Part shown: positions 1 through 7,959 of the stretch, in pieces
Layout of the letters: each line of letters starts with the position of its first letter
Position numbering within the stretch: position 1 is the stretch's first letter
Assembly: GCA_018398815.1 (NCBI GenBank)
Contig: CM031603.1
Span: 2,856,310 to 2,868,809 of the forward strand
Direction of reading: 5' to 3'
Length of the DNA: 12,500 nucleotides
Source: Conus ventricosus
Lineage: Eukaryota; Mollusca; Gastropoda; Neogastropoda; Conidae
The notes under the pieces: model-generated
Database searches by the model: none
What the model saw: only the letters and a program-made list of their open reading frames with translations
What the model was told of the DNA's origin: nothing
Program-made: the position numbers and the translations under genes

Positions 1-35
<35 letters not shown>
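1..35. repeat. (AC)n microsatellite, cut by window edge
   Basis: Alternating AC dinucleotides run from the first base, with one GC interruption at 29-30. The left end lies outside the window. No gene is associated. Confidence 0.95.
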
Positions 36-37
<2 letters not shown>

Positions 38-249
38 CCACAGTCTTGAAGGCGCCTCTACACCACTTGTGTCATCGCTAAGAATGGAGAGAATTGTTAA
101 AAAAAAATGTTGCAAATGGTGGTTTGTGTCTCTGCAGACAAACGTTTCATAATATTCTGTCTGTCTGTTTTCCATTATCTCCATCGGTTAACTACATAAG
201 TCCCCTCTCTAGGTCTAAAACCTAATCAAAAAGAAAAAGAAAAAAAAAC
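36..249. other. Unannotated non-coding DNA
   Basis: Single-copy-looking, AT-leaning sequence with short A runs (around 100-108 and 230-248) and a small (CTGT)n patch near 157-168. No open frame, RNA gene or motif that I can support. Confidence 0.5.
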
Positions 250-335
250 CCAACCAAATCAACGAACCAACCAACCAACCGACCAACCAACCAACCGACC
301 AACCAACCAACCGACCAACCAACCAACCCAACCAA
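250..335. repeat. (AACC)n tetranucleotide repeat with GACC interruptions
   Basis: AACC/CCAA tetramers run for about 85 bp after an A-rich stretch. The substitution giving CCGACC recurs every 16 bp or so in the middle of the tract, so the tract has a weak higher-order period made of several AACC units and one GACC unit. This is typical of slippage followed by amplification of an already interrupted block. Confidence 0.9.
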
Positions 336-587
336 AAATGGCCCCAGGAACCAAAGCTCCCGGTTCTCTCTCTCGAAGAGCTCACTGACTCAGGCTCAAT
401 GACGGAGTATTTATTATCGTCAGTAGGGGGCTTAGTAGGTGGTGTCCTGCGTATGTTGGATCAGAACACCACCGAAGTGACTCGGCAGCAGTGCAGTGTC
501 TCCTCTGGTGGGTTGCCTCATAACGATTCGACATTGACTGCTCCCTGTGAACTGCCGGCGCAGGGACTGTGGCAAGACAGGTCAGGC
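336..587. other. Unannotated non-coding DNA
   Basis: Moderately GC-rich sequence. An open frame beginning at 399 runs into the 38-bp duplication and ends at 653, but it has no recognisable domain and the composition does not argue for coding. I see no RNA gene or mobile element here. Confidence 0.4.
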
Positions 588-663
588 TGTGGCTGTGGAC
601 GGGGTGTGGGAATGAGCGGCGTGGGTGTGGCTGTGGACGGGGTGTGGGAATGAGCGGCGTGGG
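588..663. repeat. Perfect 38-bp tandem duplication
   Basis: Two identical 38-bp copies (588-625 and 626-663) are GC-rich and contain GGACGGGGTGTGGGAATGAG. There is no mismatch between copies, so the duplication is recent or conserved. Because 38 is not a multiple of 3, the duplication would shift any reading frame through it, which argues against coding. Confidence 0.9.
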
Positions 664-710
664 TGCAATGCCACTGAGGTGGCGCAGAAGATGGGACAGG
701 GGGAAAAATG

Positions 711-806
711 TCTCTGTCCACCTCTGTTCCCCTTTCCTCCGTCCCACTTCTACTAATCCTCACACCACCCCCCTTCTCCCTCATTCCTCCCTCCCCCCTT
801 CCTCTG
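711..806. repeat. Polypyrimidine (C/T-rich) tract
   Basis: About 95 bases on the plus strand are almost entirely C and T, with CACC and CCCTT blocks. A TTCTAAC followed by CAG just downstream (812-826) resembles a branch point and a 3' splice acceptor. With no recognisable exon on either side, I do not call a splice site. Confidence 0.6.
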
Positions 807-1146
807 GCTATTCTAACAAATCCAGGTACTTTCCTTGGAGGTCCAATCCTGATAGGCGACATGAACGTTCAGCAGGGGAACATTCAGAACAGGGAGACAG
901 AAGTAACGGAGTAACTGACAGGAAGTGCGTCACACTACCGGACTCTTCGCTGGGCACCATGGGATTTACGGATCACGCCTCGTCTTCTCCAATTTCCTGT
1001 TCCATTACTCTCTATCTGGAGGAAGGTTGTAATGGTAACACACCAACAATTCATCCGCCACGATCGTGAGTAAGTTTTCGAGTATAACTGGACATATACG
1101 ACAGGACTGTTCAAGGAATTTGTGTGTGTTAGAAATTATCCCTCTC
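807..1146. other. Unannotated non-coding DNA
   Basis: Open frames cross this stretch (569-1069 plus; part of 1005-1250 minus), but none gives a recognisable protein. A GTGAGT donor-like hexamer lies at 1066-1071. No repeat or RNA gene is visible. Confidence 0.4.
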
Positions 1147-1251
1147 CTCCGTATGTGTGTGTATGTGAGCATGCACTCATGTGCATGTGTGTGCGCGTAG
1201 GAGCGAGTGCATATACGCGCGCGCGTGTTTGTGTACATGTGTGCGTGCATT

Positions 1252-1253
<2 letters not shown>
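1147..1253. repeat. Degenerate alternating purine/pyrimidine tract
   Basis: An imperfect TG/CA/CG alternating stretch includes GCGCGCGCG near 1216-1226 and several GTGCATG elements. It leads into the pure (TG)n tract at 1254 and is probably an older, mutated part of the same microsatellite. Such sequence can adopt Z-DNA under supercoiling. Confidence 0.75.

Positions 1254-1338
<85 letters not shown>
1254..1338. repeat. (TG)n microsatellite
   Basis: About 42 uninterrupted TG units (85 bp). The apparent open frames through it on both strands (poly-CV, poly-HT) are by-products of the repeat. Confidence 0.97.
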
Positions 1339-1340
<2 letters not shown>

Positions 1341-1473
1341 CTGCGTTCGCCTTTGATTGTTTGTAGGAAATGACTATTCAGATGATGACTCAGGAACAAG
1401 AACATAAACAAGAACTACATCAAGAACAACATACACGCGATCAATAGAAATGAAAAAAAAAGGAATCAAAACT

Positions 1474-1533
1474 AGAAGAAAAAGAAGAAGAAGAAGAAGA
1501 AGAAGAAGAAGAAGAAGAAGAAGAAGAAGAAGA
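1474..1533. repeat. (GAA)n microsatellite in a purine tract
   Basis: A 60-bp pure purine run on the plus strand contains about 16 perfect AAG/GAA triplets from 1484. (GAA)n tracts of this length can form triplex DNA (known from the frataxin-intron repeat). No transcript context is visible. Confidence 0.95.
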
Positions 1534-1635
1534 TGTGAACACACCGATCTGTGATGCAGGTTCTTTCCGGTAATAAGTCATTTTGTCTTCGATGCAGACA
1601 ATACAACTCTTACTTTAATAGACCAGAGATGTGAA

Positions 1636-1680
1636 TTTTTTTTTCTCCTGTTCCTCGTTCTTTTCTTTTCTTTCTTTTAT
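1636..1680. repeat. T-rich / (TTTTC)n low-complexity tract
   Basis: A run of nine T's is followed by CTCC and then TTTTC/TTTC pentamers and tetramers. Simple low-complexity DNA. Confidence 0.75.
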
Positions 1681-1894
1681 CAGTGTACTGCCCTTAGGTA
1701 TACTTATGGTTCATGCACACTGAAAATGTGCACGGTGGTTCATTCTGTGAACGAGGTTTTTCCATCGCCGATTTTTTTTTTCTGCCACCGCGTGTTAACA
1801 CTATGACCACAGACCCTCATTCTGCTCTATGTCTTCTTTTTCTTCTTCCTAAAATACGGGCTCACTCAAAAACGAGTAGGTCACCAGCGCGCAT
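1681..1894. other. Unannotated non-coding DNA
   Basis: An open frame at 1713-1916 has no recognisable domain, includes homopolymer-coded residues and ends in the A/T-rich tail of the neighbouring LINE relic. Nothing else is supported. Confidence 0.4.
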
Positions 1895-1932
1895 GTTAAA
1901 AAGTAAAATAAAATAACATAAAATAAAAATAA
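1895..1932 (-). repeat. LINE 3' tail, (TTTTA)n on minus strand
   Basis: AAAAT/AAATA units on the plus strand read as TTTTA/TTTAT repeats following the LINE 3' UTR on the minus strand. Short simple-repeat tails at this position are common in non-LTR elements. The tail implies the 3' end of this copy is intact. Confidence 0.6.
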
Positions 1933-1989
1933 AGTGCGACTCAAGTCTGTTGGCCCCTGGAGCAAAATTTGGCAACAAGGGGTCGCACT
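1933..1989 (-). promoter_or_regulatory. Hairpin in LINE 3' UTR
   Basis: AGTGCGAC (1933-1940) and GTCGCACT (1982-1989) are perfect 8-base inverted repeats, with an inner CCCCT/AGGGG pair offset inside the loop. On the minus strand the hairpin lies between the ORF stop and the A/T-rich tail, the place where many LINE RNAs carry a structure recognised by their own reverse transcriptase. That role is inferred from position only. Confidence 0.55.
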
Positions 1990-2310
1990 CGATATTCAAA
2001 AAGTTAAAAGCAATGGCCAAATTCAGGCCCAGGTAACCATAAAATATCTGGGGAAGTTAAAATAGAAAATCGCCAATATGCAGATCTCAAAACTGTCGTA
2101 TCAATTTGTTTTTTAAATGAGACTGCACCGGTGGCAATCTTGATGGCACCCGACAGTGAGTTCCACAGCCGTACAGAACTAGGATAAAATGAATGTAAGT
2201 GGCTGTCAATATTTGATGCAGGTATGGTATAACATTGACCGCCACTCCTGGTGTCTAAAACCATGCTGGGCGTTATTTAAGAAGTCATATTTGTCAAGTG
2301 CCCAGTTAAC

Positions 2311-2716
2311 ACCGCAGTCACAGCATTGAAGTTCCCTCAGGACACCTGATTTTGACCAGTTTTGATTACATTTCCTTAAAAGCTTAAATCCCGCAATGAC
2401 TTTATTTTCGTACGGTGAAATAGTGCTATTTTGCATCTTCTTGATGATAAATATTTCAAAAGTCAAACTAATTATTTTGTTGTTGTTTGATTGAGTTGAA
2501 AATGACACACTTCGAACAAAGAGCACTGATTCAGTGCTTGAAGACGCCAACGGGTTGGTTGCTTTCTTTTCAAATTAACCAAAGAAATCGACTGTTAGCA
2601 GCCTGCTAACTGGAATGATATGACGTACATAGGACCGTATCTGTACGCTGACAGTACTGATTAAAAATTATCCAGGAAATGCAGTCATATTTATTTGTTT
2701 TTATAAGACCGTCGCT
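2311..2716. other. Unannotated stretch with a small palindrome
   Basis: A minus-strand open frame continues to 2550, but its upstream part is not recognisable and it may be LINE remnant or unrelated DNA. A perfect palindrome GTTAGCA-GCC-TGCTAAC lies at 2594-2610. The phrase ATAAGACCGT or ATAGGACCGT recurs near 2630, 2702 and 2760. Confidence 0.4.
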
Positions 2717-3279
2717 GTCATTCTCGCGGCGTGTCCTGAGTGACAACCCAAAATCGCACATAAGACCGTATGGCGAAAGCTTGGCTGTGTCTGGAGTGGC
2801 ACTGTCTTCATCTGTCCGTGGGCAGGGGTGATTGGGTCTGTGGGGTGTGCTCGGCAGCTGGAGGGTGGTGTTTTTCGCCGGTGGGCTCTGCAGTCATGAA
2901 ATACGGGCTGGTACACCCATGGGGATGCTACTTTAAGGCTGTTATGAGCTGCATCCTGTAGTCTAATTTACCTCTGTTCAGGAGCAGTTATGTCCCTTGA
3001 TGTCTTAATGGAGTGTCCTGTGCGTGCCTGTACCCATCGTCAACACAGCGCAGGCCTCCAAGGTGGTACAGGACTGCTCTAAGGGCAGGTGAAGACAGTG
3101 CTTCTCTGGGTCCTCCCCAGCACCTTCGGGTGTTTCTTTTTCTTCAGATCGCTTGCCGTGAGTATTTTCGCCCCACGTCGCCGAGTGGAAAGTGGGGGCC
3201 GCGGTCATTCTCGTGGCGTGTTGCGAAAAGGTTAATGGATTAAAATCGCATTACTTTCTTTTCCGCAAACCCAAAATCG
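2717..3279. repeat. Diverged direct-repeat pair flanking about 450 bp
   Basis: GTCATTCTCG-C/T-GGCGTGT occurs at 2717-2734 and 3204-3221 with one mismatch. Each copy is followed by an AACCCAAAATCG-like phrase (about 2744-2757 and 3267-3279), the second after an extra 30 bp or so. The enclosed DNA has open frames on both strands but none recognisable as a protein. The pair could be ends of an unknown element or an old segmental duplication. Confidence 0.45.
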
Positions 3280-3390
3280 TTGGGATTTACATCACTCAAA
3301 GACTTAATGACACAAACTGAAAGATAACCTGTCTAAGGACAAAGAGAGAGATCGTCGAGATCGCTTAACTTGACGATGGAGGCGGTCATA

Positions 3391-3394
<4 letters not shown>

Positions 3395-3463
<69 letters not shown>

Positions 3464-3470
3464 TGTGTGT
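3395..3470. repeat. (GT)n microsatellite
   Basis: About 38 GT units with a single A substitution at 3457. Poly-CV and poly-TH frames across it are artefacts. Confidence 0.97.
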
Positions 3471-3552
3471 CCTGCATATATTTTCGATATTGATTTGTTA
3501 AAATTTGTGAAGCGTCCAGTAGCCTACGTTGTAAGGATGTGCGCAATAGAAA

Positions 3553-3625
3553 CTGCTGCTGCTCCTCCTCCTCTTCCTCCTCCTCCTCATTATTTATTAT
3601 TATCATTACTACTACTACCACTACC

Positions 3626-3683
<58 letters not shown>

Positions 3684-3722
3684 TTATTATCATTATCATT
3701 ATTATTATTATCATCATCATCG

Positions 3723-3754
<32 letters not shown>
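3553..3754. repeat. Compound trinucleotide repeat, about 200 bp
   Basis: Successive triplet blocks run CTG, TCC, ATT, then CTA/CCA, a long (CTA)n, (ATT/CAT)n, (CAT)n and finally (GTT)n. Each block differs from its neighbour by one base of the triplet, as if new repeat types arose by point mutation and then expanded. Long open frames here (poly-L, -T, -V, -N, -S, -G) are produced by the triplet period and are not genes. Confidence 0.95.
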
Positions 3755-4626
3755 ACCAATATACACTTCGAAGTCCAGAAATACCAACGGATAGTGCCCC
3801 AAGCACTACGCATCTCTGTTACACCAATAGCTGAATGTTGTGTCTGCAAGCAGATCAGTCCCCGATCAAATTAATTCCGCAGTTCAGCCCATGAGACACA
3901 CCCGCTGTGACTGACTCTGGAACTGTTCCAGTCTGTTGCTGTTTTTGTGTGCAAGCACAGTTGATTTACATGATCCGCCATTTTTCTGTCGTCTGAAGAC
4001 CGTTCACTCCCAAATCCTTGCGCCCCAACAGTAGCGGATGAACACAAGGAGTCGGTAGGTCAAGTTGTGACAACTCTTATCCAGACAGACCAGTGATCTG
4101 ATTTATCAAACCCAGATACGAAGTCAGCATGTTCTCTTGCCTTTCATTGGGAAAAAAAAATCTTCACAATGAACACACATGGGCGGTCTAATTCTTTACA
4201 GACGGTTCCACTACAACTTGACGTCGACCGTAACCCCGACCCCCTAGGTTAAAAACAAGCCCAATGAAGACAGCTATTACCGAATACACCATTTCCCACA
4301 CGGAGTGGTGTTAGGTCAGAGTTCGAGGTTACCACAAAGGTCAAGAAGTAACAGCACAGTTTGACTAGATGAAAATCACTCTGGCTTTGTGAAAAAAAAA
4401 AATTGAACATGAAAATGATGATTTCATCCTGGAATTTGAGATCACTAAATTAGTTCCATGCCATAGGTCAGCATGAACAGCAGAATTATGCATGACTTGT
4501 GGACGTCTTGTGTTTCTACGCCATTAGTAGAGTACAAGGATTTAAGAGAGAAATTTCTAGCAGATGACAGGAAAATGATGTCATGGGGATCATGTCGTAA
4601 CATAAAAAGGAGCGAACATTAGATCT
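3755..4626. other. Unannotated non-coding DNA
   Basis: Nearly 900 bp of mixed-composition DNA with stops in all frames. I note a perfect palindrome CTGGAAC-T-GTTCCAG at 3917-3931, short A runs at about 4151-4159 and 4391-4401, and several AGGTCA hexamers. None amounts to a supported feature. Confidence 0.5.
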
Positions 4627-4767
4627 GCACACTTACAACTAGTTTTTATAACGTAGCACACTTACAGATAGTTTTACAACGTAGCACACTTACAACTAGT
4701 CTTATAACGTAGCACACTTACAAATAGTTGTATAACGTAGCATACTTACGAACAGTTTTATAACGAA
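4627..4767. repeat. 28-bp minisatellite, five copies
   Basis: Five head-to-tail copies start at 4627 (29 bp), 4656, 4684, 4712 and 4740 (28 bp each). Each begins GCACACTTAC and ends TATAACGTA or similar. Divergence is a few bases per copy and is highest in the last copy, which ends CGAA before the array stops at GCACCATCG. Confidence 0.92.
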
Positions 4768-5042
4768 GCACCATCGTGCTACTTAGTATGTCATCATGTA
4801 GTAGGGCCTGCACAGTATTGGTCAAGGGCTGGACTGTGCGATGAATAAGTTTTGGTACTGGCTGATCTTCTGAGACAAGCGAGGTGCAGCGTTGAGTGTA
4901 ATAGAGAATATAGAGCGTTTTGGCCCTGATCTGTAACTGTGGATAGGACCTTTACATGCGACAGAGCGCCTCTATCTGGGTCACGCGGTGTCTCCACGAA
5001 CCCTTTTAATTGATAAAATATGCAGGGCATGTTTGGCTGAGG

Positions 5043-5045
<3 letters not shown>
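4768..5045. other. Unannotated non-coding DNA
   Basis: Mixed-composition sequence. The minus-strand open frames that cross it continue from the G/GA repeat next door and have no recognisable domains. Confidence 0.4.

Positions 5046-5125
<80 letters not shown>
5046..5125. repeat. (GA)n followed by a 40-base G homopolymer
   Basis: About 16 GA units (5046-5078) pass into G7-A-G40, with the uninterrupted G run at 5086-5125. The whole 80 bp is purine on the plus strand. A G run this long can form G-quadruplexes, and its exact length is prone to sequencing and slippage error. Poly-P and poly-G frames here are artefacts. Confidence 0.9.
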
Positions 5126-5126
<1 letters not shown>

Positions 5127-5563
5127 AGCAGGCACGGACAGCCAGACAGAAGACAAAAGGAAGAGTGGAAGGTGAGGGGGCCGGGGGATGTATGGTAGAC
5201 AGGAGAGGGTGGAGTGGAGTGGGGGACGGGTGGAGGAATACATATTGGTCATCGATCTGATTGAATCCTGTCTGAGCCAGCCTGGGGAACATGGTAGTGA
5301 AGAGAAACCTTTGATGGACTGCCTCTGCTGCTGCTAAAGAGGGGAGGGGGGGGGGGGGGGGGGGAGGCACTGGGGGACGATGGAGAAGGATGAAGAGGGT
5401 GGGGGAGGGGGAAGCTAGATAAGTAATCAGAAAGATACAGAGATAGACAGGAGAAACGAATGGCCTTTGCAGTTTGTTTAAATGAGGGAAAAGGAGAAAG
5501 CACAAAGTAGGCCTGTTTGCTTCTTGCCTACAAGTAAATTGAAATAATAAAATCAGAAAGCTC
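5126..5563. repeat. Purine-biased DNA with a second G run
   Basis: Plus strand is rich in GGGGGA, GGAGA and GAGAAA. A second G homopolymer of 19 bases lies at 5346-5364. No coding sequence is recognisable; proline-rich minus-strand frames reflect base composition. Confidence 0.55.
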
Positions 5564-5581
5564 AAACACACCACACACACA

Positions 5582-5631
<50 letters not shown>

Positions 5632-5668
5632 CACACACACACACACCACACACCACACACGCGCGCGC

Positions 5669-5764
<96 letters not shown>
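5564..5764. repeat. Compound (CA)n / (CG)n / (ACGC)n microsatellite
   Basis: About 200 bp of alternating purine/pyrimidine: (CA) blocks with CACCACA slips, then GCGCGCGCGCGC (5660-5671), then about nine ACGC/GCAC tetramers, then pure (CA)n. The (CG) core makes this a strong Z-DNA candidate. Long poly-CV frames on the minus strand are artefacts. Confidence 0.95.
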
Positions 5765-5766
<2 letters not shown>

Positions 5767-5829
5767 GAACATAATGTGGCATACATAAACACACTATATG
5801 ACAGGGTGAACAGCTCATTTGTACCGGAG

Positions 5830-5930
5830 CAAAGTAACTCCGTGGGAAGTCCTCGGAGCGCCTCACTGAAGAACGGTTCACCAGGTTCCTCCAGTTCTGT
5901 CGGCTCGTGCCTAAGCCTGGCTCTGTAACT
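5830..5930 (-). mobile_element. C-terminal fragment of an RTE-like LINE
   Basis: One minus-strand frame reads RQNWRNLVNRSSV at 5864-5902, followed by charged and proline-containing residues. RTE-like endonuclease/reverse-transcriptase ORFs end with a block of the form R.(K/R)WR.LV..SS....RP, and this fits. It has the same orientation as the LINE pieces at 6240-6321 and 11607-12190, and is in the expected order as the most C-terminal piece. The roughly 100-residue stretch that normally precedes it (YA.ES..L.. to the RKR..W.DNI region) is missing. The match is short, so this call depends partly on context. Confidence 0.5.
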
Positions 5931-5965
5931 CGCTTTCCTATTGTATATTGGGTATTGAAGAAAGG

Positions 5966-5976
5966 TGGCAGAGTGG
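5966..5976 (+). promoter_or_regulatory. Pol III A box of SINE
   Basis: TGGCAGAGTGG fits the eukaryotic A-box consensus TRGYNNARNGG closely and begins 53 bp before the B box. It would direct internal Pol III transcription if the copy were active. Confidence 0.8.
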
Positions 5977-6018
5977 TTAAGACGTTCGCCTGCCAATCCA
6001 ACGTGTGAGAAGTGCGTG

Positions 6019-6029
6019 GGTTCGAGCCT
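6019..6029 (+). promoter_or_regulatory. Pol III B box of SINE
   Basis: GGTTCGAGCCT fits the B-box consensus GGTTCRANYCC apart from the last base. Together with the upstream A box this is the internal promoter of a tRNA-derived SINE. Confidence 0.85.
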
Positions 6030-6236
6030 GCCTTTCTCGCCCTTTCTGAACTGAATGTCAAGTCCATCGGATGGGGACTATAAGCGAGTCGGACCCGTGT
6101 GCCTTCCTGGCCCCCTGCACACGTTAAAGAACCATGGCAGTTGAAAATCGAAAAGAGCAGGGGGGTTCCCTGCTACCCTGACAAATTGATGTAGATTGAA
6201 GATAGCCGCCTGGTATTTCTTACCAGCCACAAAAAT

Positions 6237-6321
6237 TGTCACTTACTGTTATCGTGTGTCATCGTGTACCGGTGAAGATAGAATATAGCAGTGCACGCAG
6301 GAGACTGTTCTTGTCCTTCAG
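6237..6321 (-). mobile_element. RTE-like LINE fragment, left flank of satellite
   Basis: The minus frame reads KDKNSLLRALLYSIF at 6274-6318, then breaks at a stop. It matches the reverse-transcriptase segment usually written SLxxKxRLLRxLVxSIxLYxxE, including K-x-K spacing, LLRAL and SIF. The YG.E.W residues that should follow are lost to small deletions or a frameshift. Upstream on the minus strand the frame runs straight into the satellite array at 6322. The preceding part of the same ORF lies 5.3 kb away, right of the array, so this fragment and 11607-12190 appear to be halves of one copy. Confidence 0.65.
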
Positions 6322-7095
6322 TACAGTCATAGTGTGGACAGTGCTAAGACCTACAGTTATAGTGTGGACAGTGCTGAGACCTACAGTTATAGTGTGGACA
6401 GTGCTGAGATCTTCCCTACAGTTATAGTGTGGACAGTGCTGAGACCTACAGTTATAGTGTGGACAGTGCTGAGATCTTTCATACAGTTATAGTGTGGACA
6501 GTGCTGAGATCTCCCCTACAGTCTAGTGTGGACAGTGCTGATATCTCCCCTACAGTCATAGTGTGGACAGTGCTGAGATCTCCCCTACAGTTATAGTGTG
6601 GACAGTGCTGAGATCTTCCCTACAGTCATAGTGTGGACAGTGCTGAGATCTCCCCTACAGTTATAGTGTGGAAAGCGCTGAGATCTCCCTACAGTTATAG
6701 TGTGGACAGTGATGAGATCTTCGCTACAGTTATAGTGTGGACAGCGCTGAGATCTTCCCTACAGTTATAGTGTGGACAGTGCTGAGATCTCCACTACAGT
6801 TTTAGTGTGGACAGTGCTGATATCTCCCCTACAGTTATAGTGTGGACAGTGCTGAGATCTTCCTACAGTTATAGTGTAGACAGTGCTGAGATCTTCTTTA
6901 CAGTTATAGTGTGGACAGTGCTGAGATCGCCCCTACAGTTATAGTGTGGACAGTGCTGAGATCTTCCCTACAGTTAAAGTGTGGACAGTGCTGATATCTC
7001 CCCTACAGTTATAGTGTGGACAGTGCTTAGATCTCCACTGCAGTTTTAGTGTGGACAGTGCTGAGATCTTCCCTACAGTTATAGTGTGGACAGTG

Positions 7096-7622
7096 CTGAC
7101 ACCTACAGTGACAGTGTGGACAGTGCTGACACCTACAGTCACAGTGTGGACAGTGCTGAGATCTTCCCTACAGTTATAGTGTGGGACAGTGCTGAGATCT
7201 TCCCTATAGTCATAGTGTGGACAATGCGGAGATCTTCCCTACAGTTATAGTGTGGACAGTGATGAGATCTTCCCTACAGTTATAGTGTGGACAGTGCTGA
7301 GATCTTCTTTACAGTTATAGTGTGGACAGTGTTGAGATCTCCTTTACAGTCATAGTGTGGACAGTGCTGAGATCTTCCCTACAGTTATAGTGTGGACAGT
7401 GCTGAGATCTTCTTTACAGTCATAGTGTGGACAGTGCTGAGATCTTCCTACAGTTATAGTGTGGACAGTGCTGACACCTACAGTCAAAGTGTGGACAGTG
7501 CTGACACCTACAGTCACAGTGTGGACAGTGCTGAGATCTTCCCTACAGTTATAGTGTGGACAGTGCTGAGATCTTCCCTATAGTCATAGTGTGGACAATG
7601 CGGAGATCTTCCCTACAGTACA
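7096..7622 (+). repeat. About 375-bp duplicated block inside the satellite
   Basis: A distinctive series (two 30-bp units with CTGACACCTACAG, two normal units, a CCCTATAGTCATAG unit and an ACAATGCGGAG unit) occurs at 7096-7245 and again at 7471-7620, offset by about 375 bp. Shared rare variants show that a multi-unit block was copied as a whole. Confidence 0.7.
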
Positions 7623-7959
7623 GTTATAGTGTGGACAGTGCTGAGATTTCTTTACAGTCACAGTGTGGACAGTGCTGAGATCTTCTTTACAGTTATAGTG
7701 TGGACAGTGCTGAGATCTTCTTTACAGTTTAAAAGTGTGGACAGTGCTGAGATCTTCCCTAAGGTCATAGTGTGGACAGTGCTGAGATCTTCCCTACAGT
7801 TATAGTGTGGACAGTGCTGAGATCTTCCCTACAGTTATAGTGTGGGACAGTGATGAGATCTTCCCTACAGTTATAGTGTGGACAGTGCTGAGATCTTCTT
7901 TACAGTTATAGTGTGGACAATGCGGAGATCTTCCTTACAGTCATAGTGTGGACAGTGCT

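Larger units (their letters stand above)
1895..2310 (-). mobile_element. 3' end of a dead non-LTR retrotransposon (LINE), RT C-terminus
   Basis: The minus-strand frame ending in TAA at 2004-2006 contains HSFYPSSVRLWNSL (2154-2195), then GAVSFKKQ. It is preceded by TRSGGQCYTIPAS. This matches the usual C-terminal pattern of non-LTR reverse transcriptases (TRS...SFFPRTIRLWNSLP...SFK). About 60 bp upstream, another minus frame reads LDKYDFLNNAQHGFR (HGFR at 2254-2265), resembling the early RT motif L.d.QHGFRk.RSC. In an intact element these blocks lie several hundred residues apart, so the copy seems to have a large internal deletion and a frame change at about 2250-2265. Downstream of the stop on the minus strand are a short 3' UTR with a hairpin and an A/T-rich tail. 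Catalytic motifs are absent. The family (Jockey/CR1-like?) is unresolved; the C-terminal call is firm and the HGFR piece less so. Confidence 0.72.
5960..6236 (+). mobile_element. tRNA-derived SINE
   Basis: The head (5960-6037) has a Pol III A box TGGCAGAGTGG and a B box GGTTCGAGCCT at tRNA-like spacing, and GAAAGG (5960-5965) can pair with CCTTTC (6031-6036) like an acceptor stem. The A box with its GAGTGGTTAAG loop resembles Leu/Ser-type tRNAs. The cloverleaf is degenerate (poor D and T stems), so this is a SINE head and not a working tRNA gene. The body carries GGATGGGGACTATAAGC, CGTGTGC, a GTGTG/CACAC foldback and ACGTTAAAGAACCATGGCA, resembling the central domain I remember from molluscan and other invertebrate SINEs. 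The 3' end is uncertain; no clear target-site duplication is visible. It sits between two pieces of the same LINE relic. Confidence 0.8.

Noticed and set aside
569..1071. A gene or first exon with a GTGAGT donor at 1066-1071
   Set aside because: The frame crosses a 38-bp duplication and a pyrimidine tract, the protein has no recognisable domain, and one donor-like hexamer is expected by chance.
4310..4350. Clustered AGGTCA hexamers as a nuclear-receptor element
   Set aside because: Spacing and orientation do not form a clear direct or inverted repeat element, and six-base matches are common.
5960..6037. A functional tRNA gene
   Set aside because: A and B boxes are good, but the D and T stems do not pair properly and the sequence continues into a SINE body; no clean cloverleaf or T-run terminator follows.
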